Of a stretch of DNA of 60,512 nt, positions 24,130 to 33,161 are shown piece after piece. The notes below the pieces were generated by a model. That model was not told the DNA's origin and ran no database searches. It saw nothing but the letters and a program-made list of their open reading frames with translations. Positions within the stretch are counted from its first letter, which is position 1; the number at the start of each line of letters is the position of its first letter. The translations under genes were made by a program, and so were the position numbers. Source of the stretch: JBDTNK01 sp039933775 (GTDB taxonomy: Bacteria; Chloroflexota; Limnocylindria; QHBO01); the NCBI GenBank assembly GCA_039933775.1, contig JBDTNK010000005.1:1-60512 (forward strand). The letters are read 5' to 3'.

Positions 24130-25778
24130 GCATCGAGCCGACCGATCTCGTCCTGCTCAGCGATACCGGCTCGGCATGGACCAAGCTGATCCTCGTGGCG
24201 CGCCATGGACGGCGCTGGCGCATCATCGGCGCCGCCGCACAGCCAACGGCCTGGGGAGAGGAGCCACTCATCGCCGCGCTGGCGGCTGGCGTCGCACGAC
24301 ACGCCGATCCGCGGCTCGCGCATGGACTGGCGGAGCGGCTCCGCTCCGTGCCGCGGATCGAGAGCCACACGCCACGACGTCCCGGCCGGCTGGCGCTCGC
24401 CGCGGTGTCGCGCGAGCTCTCCGCGCCGGTGCTGCGCCGAGCAGCCGAATCGGCCGGCTGGGTCATCGTCGAGGAGGCGACAGCCGACGACGGGCGGCCG
24501 CTCGCCGATCGGCTCGCGGCGCTGGCGCGCGCCGAGGTCGACGCGTGGCTCATCGGCGGCGGCTTCGAGGGCACGCTCTCGCCGCAGGCGCTCGAAATCG
24601 CGGCGCTGGCCGCGGCGGCACGCGGAGCGAGCGCGCAACCGGTGATCTGGGCAGGCTCGAGCGAGCTCGACGCCGAGGTGCGCGCGCTCTTCGCCGGCGG
24701 CATCTCGGTCGTGCCAAACCCGGCGCCGCAGGATGGCGTCGAGCGTCCCGCGCCGCTGCGAGCACAGCTCGAGACGCTCCTGCAGCGCGTCGTCGAGCCG
24801 CGCGGCTCGCAGCACGCGGCCCCGGTCAGCTACCGACGGGCCATCACCGAGCTGGCGCGCAGCGCCGACCTGCGTGTGCTGGGGATCGACATCGGCGCCG
24901 GCTACGCGACCTGGATCGTGGGCGACGCGGAAGGCGAGGTGGACGCCCGCGTCTTCGCCAAGGGCGGCCTGTGCGCCGACGCGCTGACCGAGAACGGTGC
25001 CGCGGCCCGCATCGCGCGCGACCTTGCCGCCTCGATCGACGAGCTCGCCGTGGCCGATGCGCTGCAGAACATCCGTGCCCGTCCCGCGACCGTGCCGCAG
25101 ACCGAGGATGAGCTGGCGATCGTGCAGGCCGCCGCGCAGCACCAGCTGGCGCGCATCGCCGGCGACGAGCCGGCGACGGCTGACGTCGACCTGGTCATCG
25201 GGTCCGGGCGCACGATCGCCGGCGCGCCGCGCCTGGCGGATGCGGCACGGATGCTGGTCGATGGGCTGCGACCGGTGGGCGTCACGCAGCTGGCCGTCGA
25301 CGTGTCCGGTGGGCTGGGCCCGCTCGGCTCACTCGACGACGCCGAGATCTCCGAGGGGATCGCCCTGCTGCGCGATGACCTGGTCGTCCCGCTCGGCACC
25401 GCCATCGTGTGCCGTGGTGGCCGCACCGGGCAGGTCGCCATGCGCGTCACGATCAGCGTCGACGGGGAGGACGATCCGCAGCCGATCGAGGTGCGCAGCG
25501 GGCAGCTCAGCATCGTGCCGCTGGCCCGCGGACGCGTGGCGGAGGTCGCCATCGAGCTCGTGGGCGGCGCGTCGCTCGGCACCGCGCGTCGCGGACGTCG
25601 GGCCCGGGCACGGGTCAGCGGCGGCGCGGTGGGCATCATCCTGGACGCGCGCGACGCGCCGCTGCGCCTGCCGCGGCGCGGCGACGATCGGCGCGCCGTG
25701 CTCGGCGCATGGCGCGACACGTGGCTGCGCGAGGCCCGTCCGCCCGCACAACCCGAGCATGGAGACGGGTTCTCGTGA
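24126..25778 (+). CDS. Glutamate mutase L (MutL)-family ASKHA-fold protein
   Basis: 550 residues, GTG start. It has two actin-like nucleotide-binding halves. The first phosphate loop is D13-T-G-S-A-W-T-K20, the MutL-type DxGSxxTK. The second is DIGAGYATWIVGD from residue 255, where MutL proteins have DVGGATTDV. A GPLGSLD segment near residue 400 also fits MutL. MutL is encoded beside glutamate mutase in clostridia and is thought to be a chaperone or ATPase. No mutase S/E subunit or B12-binding motif is present nearby, so a different client is likely, probably the adjacent membrane proteins. Confidence 0.78.
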   Translation: MSIEPTDLVLLSDTGSAWTKLILVARHGRRWRIIGAAAQPTAWGEEPLIAALAAGVARHADPRLAHGLAERLRSVPRIESHTPRRPGRLALAAVSRELSAPVLRRAAESAGWVIVEEATADDGRPLADRLAALARAEVDAWLIGGGFEGTLSPQALEIAALAAAARGASAQPVIWAGSSELDAEVRALFAGGISVVPNPAPQDGVERPAPLRAQLETLLQRVVEPRGSQHAAPVSYRRAITELARSADLRVLGIDIGAGYATWIVGDAEGEVDARVFAKGGLCADALTENGAAARIARDLAASIDELAVADALQNIRARPATVPQTEDELAIVQAAAQHQLARIAGDEPATADVDLVIGSGRTIAGAPRLADAARMLVDGLRPVGVTQLAVDVSGGLGPLGSLDDAEISEGIALLRDDLVVPLGTAIVCRGGRTGQVAMRVTISVDGEDDPQPIEVRSGQLSIVPLARGRVAEVAIELVGGASLGTARRGRRARARVSGGAVGIILDARDAPLRLPRRGDDRRAVLGAWRDTWLREARPPAQPEHGDGFS

Positions 25779-26827
25779 GCCGCGTGCTGCATCGCATTCC
25801 GATCGGCCGCGGGGCGACGCCGACCGTCGTGTTGGGTGACGAGATCACGCCCGACGGCCGCGTCGCCACGCGACGTCGCCCGGGCTCGGCGCGCAGCGTG
25901 CCGATCGCCGGGCCGCTGCATGCCACGCCGGCGCACGCCGCGGGCATGCTGCTGCACGCGCCGGGCACCGTCCTGGAGGCGGGTGACGCGCTGGCACGCT
26001 CGCCGCGCGGCCGCGAGGTGCTGGCGCCGGTCGCCGGATTGCTCCTTGCCTACTCGCTCAGCGACGGGACGGCGACGCTGGCGCCGCTCGGCGAGGAAGA
26101 GGAGGTCGTCGCGCACCTCCGTGGCCGCGTCGAGCGGATCGAGGAGACGGCGCTCAGCGTCGGCGTCACCGGCGCGCGCATCGTCGGTGTCGGCGGGACC
26201 GGCGAGGCGGTGCACGGTCCGCTGGTGATGGGCGTGCGTGACCCGGCGGACGAACTCCGCGCGTCAGCCATCGACGTCGGCGCCACGGGACGGATCGTGG
26301 TGGGCGGGTCGCGGGCATCGGCCGAGACCCTGACCCGTGCGCGGGCCATGGGCGTGGCCGGCATCGTCCTGGGCGGGGTGCTCGACAAGGAGCTGCGCGA
26401 CTTCATCGCCATCCAGCGCCGCCGCCGAGAGCTGGGTGGCATCGGCGGCACGTTCGGCGTGCTGCTGGTGGAGGGCTTCGGCAAGGTCGGCCTGGACCCG
26501 CTGGTGCATGCCTGGTTCGTCGAGCACGAGGGTCACGAGGCAAGCCTCTTCGGCGACCAGCACCTGCTCTACGTGTATGACGCCGATCGGCCGCCGCTGC
26601 GAAGGGCCCTGCCCAGGGTCGGGGATCGGGTCGTGATCCATCGGCGACCGTTCCAGGGGCAGGGCGGGGTGCTGCTGGAGATCCTGGACCGACCGCACGT
26701 GGTGCCGTCGGGCATCGCGACCCGCGTCGGGCTGGTGCGCTTCGCGGATGGCCGCGTCGCGCCGGTGCCGCTCGCCAACGTCGAGGCGGTCACCGTCGAC
26801 AGCCCGGAGAATGACGCCGGCGACTGA
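25775..26827 (+). CDS. Barrel-sandwich / KOW-like protein of the MutL-like cluster
   Basis: 350 residues, GTG start in a GTGA overlap with the MutL-like gene. Residues ~40-100 look like a barrel-sandwich hybrid (biotinyl/lipoyl-like): GTVLEAGDALARSPRGREVL then APVAGLLLAYS. Residues ~165-245 are alpha/beta (GRIVVGGSRASAETLTRARA, GTFGVLLVEGFG). The last ~65 residues are beta-rich like a KOW/SH3 domain (RVGDRVVIHRRPFQGQGGVL). No lipoylation or biotinylation lysine motif is visible. Last gene of the cluster. Confidence 0.65.
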   Translation: MSRVLHRIPIGRGATPTVVLGDEITPDGRVATRRRPGSARSVPIAGPLHATPAHAAGMLLHAPGTVLEAGDALARSPRGREVLAPVAGLLLAYSLSDGTATLAPLGEEEEVVAHLRGRVERIEETALSVGVTGARIVGVGGTGEAVHGPLVMGVRDPADELRASAIDVGATGRIVVGGSRASAETLTRARAMGVAGIVLGGVLDKELRDFIAIQRRRRELGGIGGTFGVLLVEGFGKVGLDPLVHAWFVEHEGHEASLFGDQHLLYVYDADRPPLRRALPRVGDRVVIHRRPFQGQGGVLLEILDRPHVVPSGIATRVGLVRFADGRVAPVPLANVEAVTVDSPENDAGD

Positions 26828-26843
26828 TGGGGCGAGCCTTGCG

Positions 26844-26857
26844 TATCCTGTTCCGAC
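26844..26857 (+). promoter_or_regulatory. -10 element placed for leaderless tsaE mRNA
   Basis: TATCCT (26844-26849) ends 8 bp before the tsaE ATG and no ribosome binding sequence lies between. It would start a new transcript after the MutL-like cluster. No convincing -35 is seen. Confidence 0.35.
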
Positions 26858-27355
26858 ATGGATCCCGTCCTCTCCGCCACGCCGCAGCGTCGCTCAACGC
26901 TGCGCAGCGACTCCGCCTCGCGCACGCTTGAGATCGGCCGCGCGCTTGGGGCTGCCGCGGAGGCCGGCACCCTCATCGCGCTGACCGGGCCGCTCGGCGC
27001 CGGCAAGACGCAGCTCACCAAGGGCATCGCACAGGGGCTGGGCGTGACGGGCGTCGTGAACAGCCCGACCTTCGTGCTCATGAACGAGCACCCCGGGCGG
27101 CTGCGGCTCTTCCACGTCGATGCGTACCGGTTGGGCGAGCCGCAGGAGGCCTGGGCCGCCGGGTTGCTCGACGACCGCCAGGCGGAGGGCGTGACGGTCA
27201 TCGAATGGGCCGATCGGCTCGAGGGCTGGCTACCCGACGAGCGTCTCGAGATCGAGCTGCGCCAGCTCGCGACCGACGAGGCGCGCGAGCTGGCATGGAC
27301 CGCCGTCGGCGTCCGCCATGCCCGCCTGGCCGCGGCCCTCGAGGCGGCCCGATGA
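26858..27355 (+). CDS. tsaE: tRNA t6A ATPase TsaE
   Basis: 165 residues. Walker A is GPLGAGKTQLTKGIAQGLG around residue 50, followed by SPTFVLMNEH and the HVDAYRLG and EWADRL motifs. TsaE cycles the TsaB-TsaD complex that installs threonylcarbamoyladenosine at tRNA A37. First gene of a tsaE-tsaB-rimI-tsaD run with 4-10-bp overlaps. Confidence 0.95.
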   Translation: MDPVLSATPQRRSTLRSDSASRTLEIGRALGAAAEAGTLIALTGPLGAGKTQLTKGIAQGLGVTGVVNSPTFVLMNEHPGRLRLFHVDAYRLGEPQEAWAAGLLDDRQAEGVTVIEWADRLEGWLPDERLEIELRQLATDEARELAWTAVGVRHARLAAALEAAR

Positions 27356-27969
27356 TCCTGGGCATCGAGACCGCTTCGACCGATACCTCGGTGGCGCTGG
27401 CTGCGGACGACGGGACGCTCGTCGCGGTCGACGGGCGCTCCGGCGATGCGCGCCAGAACGGGACGCTGCTGCCACGGGTCCAGGCCCTGCTGGGCGGTCG
27501 TGGCCTGCGCGAGGTGTCACGCATCGGCGTCGGCATCGGTCCGGGATCATTCACCGGGCTGCGGGTGGGGTTGAGCCTGGCCAAGGGACTGGCCCACGCG
27601 CTGGGCGTGCCGATCGTCGGGGTACCGAGCCTCGAGGGGTGGCTGGCGGCCGAGCCGGAGGCGGACGCCGCGCTGTGCCGCGCGGGGGCGCGCGAGGCGT
27701 ACCTGCTGCCGCGCGGCGAGACCGAGCCGCTCGTCGTCGAGCCGGACGCCGCCGCGGAGCTCTCGCAGCGACGGATCGTCATCGCGCCCGCGGAGCTGGT
27801 GGCCGCCTTCGGCCTCGTCGGCACCGTGGCGCCGCATCGCGCGGCGGCCGCGGTCGCGCGCCTGGCGGCCGGCGCCGCTCCATCGGACCTGGCGAGCCTC
27901 GAGCCAGGCTACGGGCGCCCGCCACGCGGTCTGGGACCTGTCCCGGAAGGCATCGTGCGATGGCTGTGA
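27352..27969 (+). CDS. tsaB: tRNA t6A protein TsaB
   Basis: 205 residues from ATG 27352 (overlaps tsaE stop). ILGIETASTDTSVAL and GIGPGSFTGLRVGLSLAKGLA are the ASKHA-fold TsaB signatures; the catalytic residues of TsaD are absent as expected. It forms a heterodimer with TsaD. Confidence 0.95.
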   Translation: MILGIETASTDTSVALAADDGTLVAVDGRSGDARQNGTLLPRVQALLGGRGLREVSRIGVGIGPGSFTGLRVGLSLAKGLAHALGVPIVGVPSLEGWLAAEPEADAALCRAGAREAYLLPRGETEPLVVEPDAAAELSQRRIVIAPAELVAAFGLVGTVAPHRAAAAVARLAAGAAPSDLASLEPGYGRPPRGLGPVPEGIVRWL

Positions 27970-28490
27970 GCACGCCGGTGCGCCTGGATCCCATGGCGCT
28001 GGACGACCTGCCCGCGGTGCAGGAGATCGAGCGGCTGAGCTTCAGCTCGCCGTGGCCGACGTACGCCCTGGAGCAGGAGCTGACCGCCAATCGCCTGGCG
28101 CGCTACGTCGTGGCGCGCGCCGGAGACACGATCGTCGCCTTCGCCGGCGTGTGGCTGATGGTCGACGACGCGCACATCACCACCTTCAGCGTCCATCCCG
28201 ACTGGCGCCGCCATGGCGTCGGCCAGCAGCTGCTCATGGGCGTGGCCGACCTGGCGCGCGAGATCGGCGCACGGCGGCTGACGCTCGAGGTGCGCGCCTC
28301 GAACGAGGCGGCGCAGCGACTCTACGAGCGGTTCGGCTTCGACATCGTGGGTCGCCGCAAGGCGTATTACACCGACAACGGCGAGGACGCGCTGATCATG
28401 ACCACGCCGCCGCTCGGCCATCCACCCCAGGCGCGCCTGCTCGGCGCCATTCGCGAGGAGCTGACCGGCATCCCCGAGCCGGACCGATGA
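27960..28490 (+). CDS. rimI: Ribosomal protein alanine N-acetyltransferase RimI
   Basis: 176 residues. GNAT fold with the acetyl-CoA loop WRRHGVGQQLL and LEVRASNEAAQRLYERFGF, the RimI pattern. It acetylates the N-terminus of S18 in enterics. Lies between tsaB and tsaD, the common location, overlapping both. Confidence 0.93.
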   Translation: MAVSTPVRLDPMALDDLPAVQEIERLSFSSPWPTYALEQELTANRLARYVVARAGDTIVAFAGVWLMVDDAHITTFSVHPDWRRHGVGQQLLMGVADLAREIGARRLTLEVRASNEAAQRLYERFGFDIVGRRKAYYTDNGEDALIMTTPPLGHPPQARLLGAIREELTGIPEPDR

Positions 28491-29530
28491 GCGGGCCGCG
28501 CATCCTGGCCATCGAATCGAGCTGCGACGAGACGGGCGTGGCGGTCGTGGTCGGTGGCCGCCGCATGGAGGCCAACCAGGTGGCGTCGCAGGTCGCGCTG
28601 CACGCGGCGACCGGCGGCATCGTGCCTGAGGTCGCGGCTCGCCAGCAGCTGCGCTGGATCGTGCCGACGCTCGACGCCGCGCTGTCCGAGGCATCGGCTG
28701 ACTGGGCGTCGATCGACGCGGTCGCTGTCACGTACGGACCGGGCCTGATCGGGTCGCTGCTCGTCGGCGTGAACGTCGCCAAGGCGCTCGCCGCGGTCCA
28801 CGAGCTGCCCCTGGTCGGGGTCAACCACATCGAGGGCCACATCTACGCCAACTGGTTGACCGATGCCGACGCCGCGGTCCCACTCCCACCGGAGCCTGGC
28901 TTCCCGCTGCTCTGCCTGGTGGTGAGCGGCGGGCACACCCAGCTGGTGCTGATGCACGACCACGGGCGCTACGAGCTGCTGGGACAGACCGTCGATGATG
29001 CCGCCGGCGAGGCGTTCGACAAGGTGGGCCGCCTTTTGGGCCTGTCGTATCCGGGCGGTCCTGCGATCAGCGCCGCCGCGATCGGCGCCGTGCCCGCGAC
29101 GCGCTTCCCGCGCGCCCGCACCGCGGGCGCCTACGACTTCAGCTTCTCCGGCCTGAAGACCGCGGTGCGCCGCGAGCTGGACGGCTACCGCGAACGTGGC
29201 CACGCCATCCCCATTGACGGCATCGCTGCCGCCTTCGAGGAAGCGGTGGTCGACGCACTCGCGACGAAGACGCTCGCCGCCGCGGAGGCACACGACGTGG
29301 CGGCCATCGCGGTCGGCGGCGGCGTCGCCGCCAACCGCGCGCTGCGTGCCGAGCTGGCCGTCCGCGCCGAACAGCTGGGCCTGCCGTTCATGGTGCCGCC
29401 GCCGCAGCTGTGCACCGACAACGGCGCGATGATCGGGGCGGCGGCAGGCTTTCGCTTCGCCGCGGGGGACCTGGCCGACGCGGCGCTCGACGCGATCCCG
29501 TCGTTGGCGCTGCCGTGGCTCGACGCATGA
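28487..29530 (+). CDS. tsaD: tRNA N6-threonylcarbamoyladenosine transferase TsaD
   Basis: 347 residues. ILAIESSCDETGVAVV at the start, the metal ligands in NHIEGHIYANW, and LVVSGGHTQLVLM and TDNGAMIGAAAG are complete. It transfers the threonylcarbamoyl group to tRNA A37. TsaC, needed to make the substrate, is not in the window. Confidence 0.97.
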   Translation: MSGPRILAIESSCDETGVAVVVGGRRMEANQVASQVALHAATGGIVPEVAARQQLRWIVPTLDAALSEASADWASIDAVAVTYGPGLIGSLLVGVNVAKALAAVHELPLVGVNHIEGHIYANWLTDADAAVPLPPEPGFPLLCLVVSGGHTQLVLMHDHGRYELLGQTVDDAAGEAFDKVGRLLGLSYPGGPAISAAAIGAVPATRFPRARTAGAYDFSFSGLKTAVRRELDGYRERGHAIPIDGIAAAFEEAVVDALATKTLAAAEAHDVAAIAVGGGVAANRALRAELAVRAEQLGLPFMVPPPQLCTDNGAMIGAAAGFRFAAGDLADAALDAIPSLALPWLDA

Positions 29531-30402
29531 GCGACCCGCTGGCGCCGGAGCGCCTGGAGCCGCCGACGCCGGGGCAGCTGCGTCGACTGCTGCGCGACGA
29601 AGGCCTGCGGCCGCGCAAGGCGCTTTCGCAGAACTTCCTCACTGATCCGGCTGCGCTCGACGCGATCGTCGACGCCGCAGAGCTGCAGCCCGGCGATCGG
29701 GTCGTCGAGATCGGGCCGGGCCTGGGCGTGCTGACCCGGCGACTCCTCGCCGCCGGCGCATCGGTCACCGCGGTGGAGCTGGACCCGCGGCTGGCCGATT
29801 ACCTGCGTCGTGAGCTGGACGGCGTGCCGCGCTTCGAGCTGATCGAGGCCGACGCGCTCTCGGTCCACCCGCGTGACGTGGTGCCGGACGAGGCGCCGTT
29901 CAAGCTCGTGGCCAACATCCCGTACCACATCACGAGCCCGCTGCTGCACGCCTTCCTGGAGGGGCAGCGGCCGCCGGAACTGACCGTCCTGCTCGTGCAG
30001 CTGGAGGTCGCCCAGCGCGTGGCCGCTCCGCCCGGCCAGATGAGCTATCTGTCGGTCTTCGCGCAGAACGTGGCCGAGGCGCAGGTCGTGGCGCGCGTCC
30101 CGGCGGCCGCGTTCGAGCCGGCGCCCGAGGTCGACTCGGCGATCCTGCGGCTACGGCGGCGCGCGGCTCCGGAGATCGCGCCGGGTCCGCAGCGCGAGCC
30201 GTTCTACCGGCTCGTGCAGGCCGGCTTCCGGCAGCGTCGCAAGCAGCTGCACAACGCGCTCGGGCGTGAGCTGCCCATCCCGCGCGACGAGCTGGAGGCG
30301 GCCTTCGCCGGCTGCGGCATCGACTCGGAACGACGGCCGCAGACGCTGAGCGTGGCGGAGTGGCGCTGCCTGTTCGAGGCCGTCGGCGACCGGCTGGCAT
30401 GA
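29527..30402 (+). CDS. rsmA: 16S rRNA dimethyladenosine transferase RsmA (KsgA)
   Basis: 291 residues in an ATGA overlap with tsaD. SQNFLTDPAALDAIV and the SAM motif VEIGPGLGVLTRRLL are followed by the target-binding KLVANIPYHITSPLL (an NIPY catalytic motif). It dimethylates A1518/A1519 of 16S rRNA. The stop overlaps the ispE ATG. Confidence 0.96.
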   Translation: MSDPLAPERLEPPTPGQLRRLLRDEGLRPRKALSQNFLTDPAALDAIVDAAELQPGDRVVEIGPGLGVLTRRLLAAGASVTAVELDPRLADYLRRELDGVPRFELIEADALSVHPRDVVPDEAPFKLVANIPYHITSPLLHAFLEGQRPPELTVLLVQLEVAQRVAAPPGQMSYLSVFAQNVAEAQVVARVPAAAFEPAPEVDSAILRLRRRAAPEIAPGPQREPFYRLVQAGFRQRRKQLHNALGRELPIPRDELEAAFAGCGIDSERRPQTLSVAEWRCLFEAVGDRLA

Positions 30403-31280
30403 CCTCCCTGCGGCTGGAGGCACCGGCAAAGCTCAATCTCTCCCTGCGGGTCGTCGACCGCCGCCCGGATGACTATCACGAGCTGGATGGCGTCATGCTG
30501 CTCATCGAGCTCGCTGATCGGCTGTGCCTCGTCCGCGGCGGGAGCGGCCTTCGCGTCAGCGACGCGGCGGGGGAGCCGGCGACCGGGGTGCCGGCGCAGT
30601 CGACGCAGAATCTCGCCTGGCGCGGGCTACTCGCCGGCCTGCAAGGCTCACCGCACGACGGGCTGGGCCGCCTGGAGCTCGAGAAGCGCGTGCCGGTTGC
30701 CGCCGGGCTGGGCGGCGGGTCGTCGGACGCGGCAGCCGCCTGGCGGCTCGGCCGCCGATGGCTCGGCCGCGACGAGCTCCCGGGCAGCGACGAGCTCGCT
30801 GCCCTGGCGCGCATCGGTGCCGACGTGCCCTTCTTCGCCGCGAGTACCCCGGCGGCCCGGGTGCGCGGCATCGGCGAGCGGATCGATCCGATCGATGCGC
30901 CGCAGCCGCAGGAGGTTGTGCTGGCCCATCCGCCACGCAGCCTGTCGACGGCCGCGGTCTTTGCCGCGTACCGGCCACGCGACGGCAGCGCGGAAGCGGC
31001 GACGACGATGGACGATGCGTTGCGGAACGGGCGCAACGACCTGTGGCCCGCCGCTCGACGCCTGGCGCCGGAGCTCGACGACCTCGCGGCGCTCATCACC
31101 GCCGCCGGCGGGCGGCCACGCCTCTCCGGCAGCGGACCGACGCTCTTCTGCATCACCGACGATGCGGAGCGGGCCGCTGGCATCACGCGGCGCCTCGAAC
31201 GCGCCGGGCTGCGCGTGGCGCGGACGCGCAGCCGCTCGCATCCCGCTACGATCGAGCTCATCGACGAGGAGGACCCATGA
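30399..31280 (+). CDS. ispE: 4-diphosphocytidyl-2-C-methyl-D-erythritol kinase
   Basis: 293 residues. GHMP kinase: APAKLNLSLRVVDRRPDDYH at the start, the ATP loop PVAAGLGGGSSDAAAAWR and the C-terminal LSGSGPTLFCI. It is the MEP-pathway kinase, so isoprenoids are made by the non-mevalonate route. It follows rsmA as in many bacteria. Confidence 0.95.
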   Translation: MTSLRLEAPAKLNLSLRVVDRRPDDYHELDGVMLLIELADRLCLVRGGSGLRVSDAAGEPATGVPAQSTQNLAWRGLLAGLQGSPHDGLGRLELEKRVPVAAGLGGGSSDAAAAWRLGRRWLGRDELPGSDELAALARIGADVPFFAASTPAARVRGIGERIDPIDAPQPQEVVLAHPPRSLSTAAVFAAYRPRDGSAEAATTMDDALRNGRNDLWPAARRLAPELDDLAALITAAGGRPRLSGSGPTLFCITDDAERAAGITRRLERAGLRVARTRSRSHPATIELIDEEDP

Positions 31281-31675
31281 CACCCGAAACGATCCAGACC
31301 GATGCGGCTCCCGCCGCCATCGGGCCATACAGCCAGGCCGTCCGCGCGGGCGGGTTCGTCTTCACCGCCGGGCAGGTCGGCATCGACCCGACTCGCCAGC
31401 AGCTGGTCGAGGGCGTCGCTGCGCAGGCCACGCAGGCGCTCGCGAACCTGGCGGCGGTACTCGAGGCCGCCGGCACCGGGCTCGATCGCGTCGTGAAGAC
31501 GACGATCTTCCTGGCCGACATGGCCGACTTTGCGACGGTCAACGAGGCATACGCCGCCGCGATGCAGACGCCTTTCCCCGCGCGCTCGACCGTGGCGGTC
31601 AGGGGGCTGCCCGCCGGCGCGCTGGTCGAGATCGAATGTGTCGCCCTGGGCGGCGAGGCCCGGGCGGCGAGTTGA
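31277..31675 (+). CDS. ridA: RidA-family enamine/imine deaminase
   Basis: 132 residues. IGPYSQAVRAGGFVFTAGQ and the C-terminal ARSTVAVRGLPAGALVEIE contain the conserved Arg and Glu of the RidA trimer. It hydrolyses reactive 2-aminoacrylate-type enamines. Starts 4 bp inside ispE. Confidence 0.93.
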   Translation: MTPETIQTDAAPAAIGPYSQAVRAGGFVFTAGQVGIDPTRQQLVEGVAAQATQALANLAAVLEAAGTGLDRVVKTTIFLADMADFATVNEAYAAAMQTPFPARSTVAVRGLPAGALVEIECVALGGEARAAS

Positions 31676-31701
31676 CGCTCGCTTCGTGTCGCCTCTACCA
31701 T
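31672..31701 (+). promoter_or_regulatory. Promoter for glmU
   Basis: TTGACG (31672-31677), an 18-bp spacer and TACCAT (31696-31701) overlap the ridA stop. CAGGAG at 31725-31730 is the probable ribosome binding site for the TTG at 31743. Confidence 0.5.
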
Positions 31702-31742
31702 CGGCGCCACTCGTGCCTCATCATCAGGAGCGCACCCCAGCC

Positions 31743-33161
31743 TTGACACCTTCCGCGGCCATCATCCTGGCCGCCGGGCAGGGAACCAGGATGCGTTCCC
31801 GCCTTCCCAAGGTCCTGCACCCGTTGGCCGGGCGGCCGATGATCGAGCACGTGTTGCTCGCGGTCGCCGAAACCGGCGCCTCCCCGGCGATCGTGGTCGT
31901 CGGGCACGGCGCTGCTGCCGTCGAGGCGCTGCTGGAGGACCGTGCCGGGACGCTGACGGTGCGGCAGACCGCGCAGCTCGGCACCGCCGACGCCGTGCGC
32001 GTCGCGCTCGACCAGGTGCCGGCCGGCACGCGCAGCGTGCTCGTCACGATGGGCGACGCGCCGCTCCTCCCCGGCGAGCTGCTCGCCGCCCTGCACACCG
32101 AGCACGTGGCCAGCGGGGCGGTCATGACGCTGCTCAGCGTGCAGGTGGCGGACGCGAGCGGCTACGGGCGCATCGTGCGTGACCCGACCGGCGCCGTGAC
32201 CGAGATCCGCGAGGAGGCGCAGCTCGACGACGCCACGCGAGACATCAGCGAGGTGAATGCGGGCAGCTACTGCTTCGATCTGGCCTGGCTGTGCGAGGCG
32301 CTGCCTCGGGTCGAGACCAGCCCCGCTGGCGAGCTGTACATCACCGACCTGCTGGGCATGGCGGTTGCCGACGGGCGGCGCACGGCGGTCGTCACGGGTC
32401 ACGAAGCTGACGTGGCGATGGGCATCAACGACCGGGTCGCCCTGGCCAGGGCGGAGGTGGTCCTGCAGCGCCGGATCGCAGAGCGCCACATGCGGGCCGG
32501 AGTCACGATCGTCGACCCGGCATCGACGCGCATCGACGCGACGGTCGAGATTGGGCAGGACGCCCGGATCGAACCGGGAAGCACGCTCCTCGGGCACGCG
32601 ATCATCGGCGATGACGCGATCATCGGTCCGAACGCGTATGTCGCCGATAGCCGCATCGGGCCGCGCACCCGCGTCTGGGCCAGCGTCGTCGAGGCATCGG
32701 TCGTGGCGGAGGATGTGGAGATCGGTCCGTACAGCCACCTGCGCCCGGGCTGCGAGATCGGGCCCGGCTGCCGCATTGGTAACTATGCCGAGATCAAGCA
32801 CAGCAGGCTCGGCGCGGACACCCAGCAGCACCATTTCAGCTACCTGGGCGACGCGAGTGTGGGGGAGCGAGTCAACGTCGGGGCCGGGACGGTCACCGCC
32901 AACTTCGACGGCAGCCTGAAGCACCCGACGACGATTGGTGACGATGTGTTCCTGGGCGTCGATACCATGCTGCGCGCCCCGATCACGATCGGCGCGGGCG
33001 CCAAGACGGGCGCCGGGGCGGTCGTCACTCGCGATGTCGCCCCGGGCACGACCGTGGTCGGCATGCCGGCCCGGCCCATTCAGCTTCGCCGTCGCCGCGC
33101 GGCGACAATCGCTGAACCAACGTCGCAGCCCGGAGGCAGCCCAACGCCCCACGATGCCTGA
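31743..33161 (+). CDS. glmU: Bifunctional UDP-GlcNAc pyrophosphorylase / GlcN-1-P acetyltransferase
   Basis: 472 residues from TTG 31743; an upstream in-frame GTG at 31713 is possible but lies before the ribosome binding sequence. N-terminal uridyltransferase: IILAAGQGTRMRSRLPKVLH. C-terminal left-handed beta-helix acetyltransferase with hexapeptide repeats (residues ~260-460) and YAEIKHSRLG, YLGDASVGE, NVGAGTVTANFDG. It completes UDP-GlcNAc synthesis started by glmS and glmM 14 kb upstream. It overlaps the next gene by 8 bp. Confidence 0.96.
   Translation: MTPSAAIILAAGQGTRMRSRLPKVLHPLAGRPMIEHVLLAVAETGASPAIVVVGHGAAAVEALLEDRAGTLTVRQTAQLGTADAVRVALDQVPAGTRSVLVTMGDAPLLPGELLAALHTEHVASGAVMTLLSVQVADASGYGRIVRDPTGAVTEIREEAQLDDATRDISEVNAGSYCFDLAWLCEALPRVETSPAGELYITDLLGMAVADGRRTAVVTGHEADVAMGINDRVALARAEVVLQRRIAERHMRAGVTIVDPASTRIDATVEIGQDARIEPGSTLLGHAIIGDDAIIGPNAYVADSRIGPRTRVWASVVEASVVAEDVEIGPYSHLRPGCEIGPGCRIGNYAEIKHSRLGADTQQHHFSYLGDASVGERVNVGAGTVTANFDGSLKHPTTIGDDVFLGVDTMLRAPITIGAGAKTGAGAVVTRDVAPGTTVVGMPARPIQLRRRRAATIAEPTSQPGGSPTPHDA

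Noticed and set aside
24126..25778. Glutamate fermentation operon
   Set aside because: Only the MutL-like protein is present; no mutase S or E subunit, no B12-binding DxHxxG motif and no methylaspartase nearby.
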